From: Glandiceps talaboti | Lineage: Eukaryota > Hemichordata > Enteropneusta > Spengelidae | Direction: 5' to 3' | Length of the DNA stretch: 20,000 bases | Assembly (NCBI RefSeq): GCF_964340395.1 | Contig: NC_135571.1 | Coordinates: forward strand, 9,285,453-9,305,452 | In this document: piece by piece, positions 7,385 to 16,800 of the stretch | Numbering within the stretch: the stretch's first letter is position 1 | Layout: each line of letters begins with the position of its first letter | The notes under the pieces: generated by a model | Database searches by the model: none | What the model was told of the DNA's origin: nothing | The model's input: only the letters and a program-made list of their open reading frames with translations | Made by a program: the position numbers and the translations under genes

Positions 7385-10300
7385 CTGTGGAATGGAATTG
7401 AAAAATAATTTTTGTTGGTGTTTGATTTCTGCTCGTTAATTTTTGAAGACTTTGTGTTTAAAAAACAATTTTTGTTAGGGTTTGTATTTATACTCATGAT
7501 AAAAATAACTTTGCCGTGGTGTTTCACTCATGTAAGATGACATTACACTCACACACACTCAGACAATTCAAATGCAACATAAACAACTATAGAGGTGCCG
7601 TGCACAGTGGGGATGTAGAAGTAGTCAAGTTGATATGTTGATAATCAGGTAAAAGAAAACTGAAGCCATTAAAATCATAAGTCCATGTGTAATGTTTCAT
7701 TAGAAGCCTGTTTCTACTGCACTGTTAAAGAATAGCAATTCTTATCACCGTTCAATGTGATAGGGCAATGCTCGTGCAGTGTGTGTTGTGTCTCTGTTCG
7801 TCTGGAGTTGAAATATGTCTATCTTTGTGTCAACAATGTCCCATGAGTGAAACACCAAGCCAACACCATTTCTACTGTAATGTTAGAAGACCCTGTGTTT
7901 ATAATGGTTTTCCATGGTTTCACAAAGTCAGGCTGATTTCTACCATAGCTGCATTTCTTAATGCTTATGGAACCCTTAAAAATCATTTTCACCAATCCTG
8001 CACAGTGTAACTGCTCTAAAATTATAAAAGTTGTTATAATGATTAACAAATCTGGCTTAGGAGAGTGTTGTTGTACATTGAGCAATGGATTATGGGAAAT
8101 AATCGAGATTAGGAGCCTCAAGCCTCATGAAACAATTGTCTAAGCATTATTTGGGTGATTAGCTAATTGCATGCATTGACAAATCAGTATGCAATCTTTC
8201 TAGGTACAAGAAACTGGATGAATGTAGCGTGATCAGTTTACAGATATTACAGAACACCTATGCTGCAGGAGGGACAGAGTGCTGGGTGCTCAGTGTATTT
8301 AAACTCATGCTTGTTGTATGTTTGCCTGAACTTTTACTCTCTTTGCTAGTTACTACATGGCCACAGAGCAAGCACTTGTGCATACTCAGGGTATTTAAAC
8401 TCACATTTGCAATATTTCAGCTGTACTTTCACTCACTTGTTAGTTACTACACAACCACAGAGAGTGCAGCCAGCACTTGTGCATACTCAGGGTATATAAA
8501 CTCACGTTCAATTGCAATATTTCAGCTGCACTTTAGCTACTACACAGCCACAGAGAATGCAGCAAGCACTTTTGTGTACTCAGGGTATATAAACTCACGT
8601 TTACAATATTTCAGCTTTACTTTCACTCACTTGTTAGTTACTACACAGCCACAGAGAATGCAGCAAGCACTTGTGGATACCCAGGGTATTTAAACTCACG
8701 TTTGCAATATTTCAGCTGCAGTTTCACTCACTTGTTAGTTACTACACGGCCACAGAGAATGCAGAAAGCACTTATGCAAACACCCCAAATAGACTACACT
8801 GATATTTAACATCATGGAAATCATGCAGTATTTACCTGGCATCCTGGTGATACTCTGGGTACAAGAATTCCATTGGCTACTTTATAACCAGGCTCTATCA
8901 AATTGGGAATAACTTCACCTCTCTGGAAAGTCAGCCCTCCATCATAACTAAATGCCTGAGCTCTGGACTGATGATGATCAAGAGTACGCATTGCCATGAC
9001 AACGACACCATTGTCAAGTTCTGCTACCTGTCATGGAATATATGCATAGATTAGTATAGTGATGGCAGTAGGTAAGTTGTGGACCATCAGGGACAAATTC
9101 AATGTGATGTTGCTCTGAAATTGCATTTAATATAGGTGATGTAAAACAATGACAAGACTCGCCAGAACCTAAAGCTCATGAAAATGCTTTTATTTCTAGA
9201 GTGGCATTCCACTTAGAATATGACAGAACCCCATGATATGTGAGTGTAAGTGTGGTGTACTAAGGGTATTTGCATGAGTGCTTTCAGTGTTTTCTGTGGC
9301 TGCACTTTCACCAGTATAGCGAGTGAAAGTGTAGCAGAAAACATTGCAAGCATGACTGCAAATATCCCTGAGTACCCACACTGGCATCACGTGTCATGGG
9401 GTTCCGTCTTTACTACATATGTTGATCCAAAACAACAAATTTCCATAAAAATGACACTATGTGATCACATGCTTATTTGCATATTTGCATATCATTTGCA
9501 TGAAGGTATGCAATAATGTTTTCAGTATTGACCGATCGCCGAGTTTGATTGACAGATTCCATTGACCAATCAATGAACGTAATTCCGCCATGTGCACTTG
9601 CACGTGTTACAGCCTACGACAAACCATGCAAAATGTGCGAAGTTGTCATAGTAGCAACGGTAACTAAGGTGGGCATGGCTACAGTGCTCAGGGCGATCGG
9701 TCATTGCACTGCAGTACATATACCACTAATATACACATGCAGCAGTGCAAGCAATCTCTGGTACATATGTAATTGAGTTTCACTTGCATTGATACTTTTC
9801 AGTGCTACTAAGTAAAGAGAGAAAAGGACAAATTTACTATAATTAAAATTACCTGTGCCTCATTGGCAAATATTTTTCTTCCTAGATAATCTCTGGACCT
9901 TGGTAAGATACCACCCATACTCCAAGTATCACCACCATCATCACTGTAGATAACATTGCTATAATCACTACAGTTATACAGACCTTTGGGTCCAACTACA
10001 GGAGAAGGAAGGAGAGGAAACCTTGTAAATTCACACTGTTTTGTCATCTTAATGTGGTCATATGGATAACAAATGGGTATTTATTTTAGATTTTTTATTC
10101 ATAAAACATTTTTATCATGGCTTCCTACTTGAAAAATCAATGTGAAACAACATTCACGATGTCTGTGTTTGTAACTCAATACATTGCAAAAAGCTTAAAA
10201 AATGTGTAAAAAGTTTGTTATTGTATTTCTAATGACTTAGCAATTTATTGAAAATATGTTCTTTCACGTTTATTTTTCTAAAAAGCCATGATAAAATTAT

Positions 10301-11452
10301 TTTATAAATGAAAAATCCAAAATAAATACCCAATCCTCATCCATATGGCAACTTTAATAAAATATTGGATGTTAAAAAAGGTCATATGGATGACAATTAG
10401 GATTCATTTTGGTTTTTTATTCATATAAAACAACTTTGCTATTGAAATGTAAAACAACATGTACTCAAAAAAAAACTGTTTAAAATGTGTACAATGTGTA
10501 CAATGTTCTGATCCGAGCCAGGGGTAATAATTGTAAAGCGCTTTGAGCACGGTGTGGGAAAGCGCTATATAAAAACCGAACATTATTATTACAATGTTTG
10601 TTATTGTACATACAATAACAAACTTTTCAGACACTTTATAGGATTTTGCAATTTATTGAGTTACAAACATTGACTTGGTATTAGTTGTTTCAAGTAGGAA
10701 CACATAGTAAAGTTGTTTTAGTCACTATTGTTTGTGGTTTGCTCACATTCATTTTTGGTGTGTCAACTTATAGTCATGATGGCGTAGATGTTTTGTTTGA
10801 AAAGTATGGTGACAGTTGGTGAAAAGTTGGTCAATAAGACTTCAATACATTGACTCGAGTGCACATCTGGCAGCACAGTCTCAAAGGCTGAAAAACACAT
10901 CAACAGTTTTGGCAGTACGGAAGCTGCAAGAGTGATGCTGAATGGTACATATGAAAACTGAAACTGGTACGCCGAATTGTACATGTGGGAGCTGTAAAAA
11001 ACAAACTTACTAAGTCCACTCCAGTCTTTTTGATAGTGATTTCCAGCAATTAGAAGTCGACCTGATTTCAGTTGGATTCCATGCCCAGGACCTGTTAAAT
11101 AAATAAATAAATGAATGTACTTTAGTACTCTAAACTTGGAAATTTTTGCTAAAAACTTCTTTTTGCTTATTCTGCCGGAAAACAACAAAAAACATGAAAA
11201 GGATGACTTCCAGTATGGTGTAACTGGATAGCGGTGTGAATTTTATCTATTGCTATTGTTGTTTTTTCATTATCTTGTCTTGTTCCGCATTCTTTGTACT
11301 TTCTGTTTGTGTGGTATGTAATGTTTTGAATGAGTGGTAACAGGACCCAGGTTGTAATCAGCTTTTGTTGTTTCCTGGCTACCCTGTACATACATACATA
11401 CATACATACACATGCACATACATACATACATACATACACATGTACACACACA

Positions 11453-11498
<46 letters not shown>

Positions 11499-13520
11499 GA
11501 CAGACAGACAGACATACACACATACATACATACATACATACATACATACATACATACATACATACATACATACATACACACACATACACACATACATACA
11601 TACATACATACATACATACATACATACATACATACATACATACATACATACATACATACATACATACATACACAACCACACACACATACACACACCCACA
11701 TACACTACTACACACATATACCCCCCCCCCCCCCCCACACACACACACACACAAACTGTACCTGGTGCATAAGCTGCTGCGACTGGTACTTGAATTGTAT
11801 CAATAGTACTAGCTGTTATATCTTTAGGTTGACTCCAACTATCACCATAGTCACTGCTCTGTGGAGAAAAATGACAAAATATGAAACCAGTCAAATTAAC
11901 CTACCTACTCCTGAATTACAAATTGAAGTAAGTATACTATTATGCATATCTTCTGATATTACGATTAGCAGAGAAATAAAACATTTCATGGTTTCACCAC
12001 TAGGAGTGTTGTTCACAAGCCATTGTGGGGTCGGAAGTGAGGGCCAGAATGGTAGAGTACAATTTGTGTTGAGAAAATGAGAAAAACTGGGATTTCTTGT
12101 GTGTCACCACATAGTAACTTGAGAAATAGGGGAACACCAAACATGTTTATATCAAAATTAATTAGAGTAGCAAAGATTTATTTTAGAAATTTATAATAAT
12201 GTTTGTTTTAATATAGTGCTTTCCGCTTTACAACTATTACTCCTCGCACAGATATATAGCAGCAAAACAGCCCTTTTATACTTCCTCAACTCCCTGTGGA
12301 GAATACAATCCATTACAGCCTCTGTAAGTGTATAGGATTAAAGCATTCACATTGCAACCTTATCCTACCAGGTCCCCAATTATACAGTTGGGTTGACTGA
12401 GGCACAATCGTGCTTCAAATCTTGCCTAAGGATTTTAGTCATTAATAAGAAGCAACAGCAGTGATGACTCTAAAAGAATGCCCCCTACTATGAAAATTCT
12501 TCACTGCAAAAAAAAATATTGCTGATGAACGAAAACAATTGAACTTACTTTCATTACATAAACTCTGATTTGATGTTGTCCATCACGTAACATTTGTTTC
12601 TCTGAAAGTGTACTCTCAATACCTAGGAATACTAAAATAACATTGTTTTTTGTCTTATCATAAACTGGACTTGGATTCATAAACCTGTAAGAGAAATCAC
12701 ACAAATAAATACATTTGTTGTTCTTCATACACCGATACTTTTTAGGCCTAAAATACCTATACTTCGAGATCCAAGCTTGGTTACTGAAAAGACAAAAGAT
12801 AAAATAGTTTGGCCACGAGGCGTGCTGTTTGCAAACAGTACCTTTAATAGGAAGTATGGGTGAGAATAGTTGTACATGTATACTGAATAACCAATGATTG
12901 AAACCACTAAACTGAGCATGATGATTAACACGCTTGTTACTGAATAAACAAAGGATTCAACAGTTTGGCCACTAGGGGTGCTGTTTGAAAATTGAATCAC
13001 CTCCGTTGTATTACATCTTACCTCATTCCTTCCTTATAAACAACAAACTGTGTTTTTTCCCATACAACTGTGTTGTTGGATAAAAGTGTTCCCCTCTTAG
13101 ACACCAATCTCATGTACCCAAAATCTTCTGCTCTATCTCTTGCTTCACAGAAAATGAGAAATCTCTGATCATGGAATATCATCGCTGGTATCCTGGAAAA
13201 ACATGGAAGGGATATATGTAACTGTTAATAACAATTTCAGAGTTAACATATATAGACACATTCTTTCTTGATTCAGCCAAGGAAAATATGAGCTACTTAT
13301 GGGGCCTTGTCACTATGAGTTACCATATAATTGTACCTCCTCCATAATTTATGAAAAATCAGGAATAATAATAGCAATTTGAAATGCTTTGACTCCAGAT
13401 TGCAGAACCAGTGACGTAGAAATGGATTGTCAAAACATAGAGTGACTAGGGTATATAATCCATATTTTCTGTTCAAAGACAATAACTTGGCTTATGCATA
13501 GCACGAATGTGATATATATT

Positions 13521-13589
<69 letters not shown>

Positions 13590-13676
13590 GTCTGTCTGTC
13601 TGGCTGTCTGTCTGTCTGTCTGTCTGTCGGTCTGTCTGTCTATCTATCTATCTATCTATATATATATAGATAGATA

Positions 13677-13756
<80 letters not shown>

Positions 13757-13808
13757 TATATATACATATATATATATACATACATATAAACACTGTGTAA
13801 GAGCTTGT

Positions 13809-13861
<53 letters not shown>

Positions 13862-16800
13862 TGTTTCGCTTCTGCATATTGTAACTGTCAGGAAATTTAA
13901 TCTATAAACTACGGATATTTTGAAATATGGAAATATAACGACAGACTGGTGTCTGGCATCAATATCTTACATAACAAAACAGTTTTCAGGGCATTACAAG
14001 TGAGGTCATAGGTCAATCAGATGATATTACATGCAGTTGATAAAACGTCCTTGTGCTTATTTATAGAAAGGAATCATGTTACAATAGATTCACAATATAC
14101 AATATATTAGGTTTCATGTACTCATTTCATTGTAGTCATAAATTCTAGCATGTATGTGTTTTCCAGATTCCAGTGATAACTTGCCTCTACTACGACTTTA
14201 TTGAATGTACAACTGCAGACATCAGACTGTGGACAAATGGAACCTACTACGACTTTATCAAATGTACAACTGCAGACATCAGTCTGAGACTGTTAACCTT
14301 GCTGTTACAAACTTGGAAAGTAAACAACTGAATTTGATTAATAACACTTGGCTCAGCATGTTGGAACAGCAGAGACTTGTATTACACACCATGGTTTGAT
14401 AAGAAAAGTTGTATGGTCTCGTTATGTGAACATGAAGTGCCAGGGGAACTGGAAATTTGTTTGTGAATTGAGCTAATATGTAAAGAGGTCATAAAACTGT
14501 TCTTATCTTGGAGAAATGTAATACAAGTCTCTACTTCCAACATGCTGTACCAAGTGTTATTGATCAAATTCAGTTGTTTACTTTCCCTGTTTGTCACAGG
14601 TTCCATTGTCCATGGTCTGATGTCAGCAGCTGTACCTTCTTCATGTAGCGTATATCTCATGACTAATCAGGCCAATATCCAGTGAAGTGTATCATTTATG
14701 TAAACACTGTAGTCTTGTAATTTACAGCTCAATGTGACCTTATTTTACTTCCTAGGTAAGTGTTGGTCTGATGTTAACAGGGGGCTAGTCTGATGTGAAT
14801 AGTGGGTCTGGTGTAGGTATTAACCTTTTAATTCTCTTTCTCCCAAGGAATATTTGTTTGAACACAAGTAAATACTAGTAGTGAAATACAGGATTAAGTT
14901 GATAACATGTTAAGTTAGTGAGGTGTTGGTGCCAGCCTAGAATGTGAGCATTGAGTTAGCCTGGTGTTAACATAGGACTGGTGTAGCTATTAACTTAATT
15001 AGTTGATAACACATACTGGTGAGGTGTTGGTGTCAGCCTAGAATGTGAGCACTGAGTTAGCCTGGTGTTAATATAGGACTGGTGTAGCTATTAACTTAAT
15101 TAGTTGATAACACATACTGGTGAGGTGTTGGTTCCAGCCTAGAATGTGAGCACTGAGTTAGCCTGGTGTTAACATAGGACTGGTGTAGCTATTAACTTAA
15201 TTATTTGATAATACATACTGGTGAGGTGTTGGTGCCAGCCTAGAGTGTGAGCATTGAGCCTGGTGTTAACATAGCACTGGTGTAGCTATTAACTTAATTA
15301 GTTGATAACACATACTGGTGAGGTGTTGGTGTCAGCCTAGAGTGTGAGCACTGAGTTAGCCTGGTGTTAACATAGGACTGGTGTAGCTATCAACTTAATT
15401 AGTTGATAACACATGTTAGTGCGGTGTTGGTGCCAGCCTAGTGTTAGCACTGAGTTAGACTGGTGAACATGGGACTGGTGTAAGTATTAACCTTTCAAGT
15501 TGATAACACATACTGGTGAGGTGTTAGTGCCAGCCTAGTGTAAGCACTAAGCTAGTCTGGTGTATACTAAGGACTGGTGCATCAACCTTCCAGTTGCTAA
15601 CACATACTGATGAGGTACTCAGTGTTAGTGCCAGCCCAGTGTGAGCACTGAGCACTGAGCTAGTCTAGTGTATGGGACTGGTGCAGGTATCAATTAACCC
15701 TTCCAGTTGCTAATACATACTGACGAGGTACTCAGTGTTAGTGTCAGCTTAGTGTGAGCACTGAGCTAGTCTGGTGTATAGGACTGGTGCAGGTATCAAC
15801 CCTTCCAGTTGTTAATTAAATAACACATCCAAACTTTGGTGCATTGCAAGTAATCGCTGTGTGGTGTCAGAGTACCTCATCAAATTGACATAGATGGCAT
15901 TCTAATGACTAGAACAGGCTCCATTCATGTTTACCAAGTCATCAAATATGACGAAATCAAGGTCACCTCAGCATGAACATGAAATCAATAAATGACCCCT
16001 AGTGAGAGAATGCTAGCAGTGGTATTCATAAAATCCATATGCCGACTGAGTGTTTGGTTACATGTATGTAAGGCTAAATATAAACTTACTGTGCGACATT
16101 GAATTTTTCTAAATAAACTTACCGTACAACGTTGAATTCTTCATTGCTGACAAAGATATCTGTAAAAAAAAAAGTCATAATATTACTACTATACTGTGAA
16201 CAAGGTAATTTAATATGTATACATTGAACACTAAGTAATTAGATATTATTCCCCAATATTTTTCCTCATTCAGCCAAGGAAAATATGAGTGATGACCTAA
16301 GGGGACTTTGTCACTATATGTCACTAGTGAGTAATGACAAACCCTTATAATTAGGTCATTAATAATTTCCGGCTGAATGAAGTATTGGGGAAAAATCTCA
16401 TTATACCTCCTCAAGCATAATTTATGAAAAATTAGGGAAAAATAAATGAAGATTTGGAACGCACTGACTCCTATTTTGTGTACTGCAGAACCAGTGATAG
16501 AGACACGAGTTGTTGTGACATACAACAAAGAGGGTATATAATTTATATTTTCAGTTCATAGACAATAAGTTAATAACAAAATGGAGTGGCGTCATGATGG
16601 GCAAATGGTTAGAATGACCGGCTGACCTACTTACATTTGTATGTAATGTAACACATTCAACAACAATGGTTTTAGTCTATCTGTTCTTAGTAAACCAAGA
16701 CATTGACTGCCAGAGTAGTATAAGGTCATAATGACCCTGTTCTCTATCAGTGTCACTTAGGTTCTCAAACATGCAATATCACACTAACACAGACACTTTG

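Larger units (their letters stand above)
7385..8835 (-). other. Sialidase intron 8
   Basis: GT..AG intron of 1451 bases. It holds one copy of a 300-bp interspersed repeat (7580-7885) and a 93-101-bp minisatellite (8270-8790), both listed separately. The rest shows nothing recognisable. Confidence 0.85.
9028..9852 (-). other. Sialidase intron 7
   Basis: GT..AG intron of 825 bases, largely made of two inverted-repeat elements (9222-9408 and 9521-9716). The remaining bases show no feature. Confidence 0.85.
9996..11010 (-). other. Sialidase intron 6
   Basis: GT..AG intron of 1015 bases. It contains two MITE-like copies (B and C) and a nested LINE tail, listed separately. The stretch 10740-11010 shows nothing recognisable. 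Confidence 0.85.
13193..16122 (-). other. Sialidase intron 2
   Basis: GT..AG intron of 2930 bases, the longest of the gene. It contains a repeat copy (13260-13487), a compound microsatellite (13510-13858), a long inverted repeat (14187-14655), a 100-bp minisatellite (14757-15830) and the duplicated donor near 16089. Confidence 0.85.

Noticed and set aside
8229-8693. 154-codon open frame on the plus strand
   Set aside because: It runs over the 93-101-bp minisatellite. The periods are not constant multiples of three, so the frame is not maintained from unit to unit, and it is antisense inside intron 8.
10508-10590. Possible tRNA-derived head in the inserted fragment
   Set aside because: No A-box or B-box promoter; only the LINE-type 3' tail is present.
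11167-12080. Long Cys/Val/Tyr and His/Thr/Ile open frames, up to 222 codons
   Set aside because: Products of the CATA/CA/CAGA microsatellite in intron 5. Only the SSDYGDSW block near 11858 is real, as sialidase exon 5.
13656-13877. Ile/Tyr-rich open frame
   Set aside because: Translation of (TA)n and TATC repeats in intron 2.
14205-14660. Two open frames sharing [14 protein letters not shown]-type sequence on opposite strands
   Set aside because: They share sequence because they translate the two arms of the inverted repeat; no known domain.
15001-15420. HNF1-like phrase TATTAACTTAATTAGTTGATAAC in each minisatellite unit as a transcription factor array
   Set aside because: The half-sites do not have the proper spacing of the GTTAATNATTAAC consensus, and the sequence is simply part of the repeated unit.
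16175-16528. 117-codon minus-strand frame
   Set aside because: It lies inside a three-copy interspersed repeat, and the frame is broken in the other copies.
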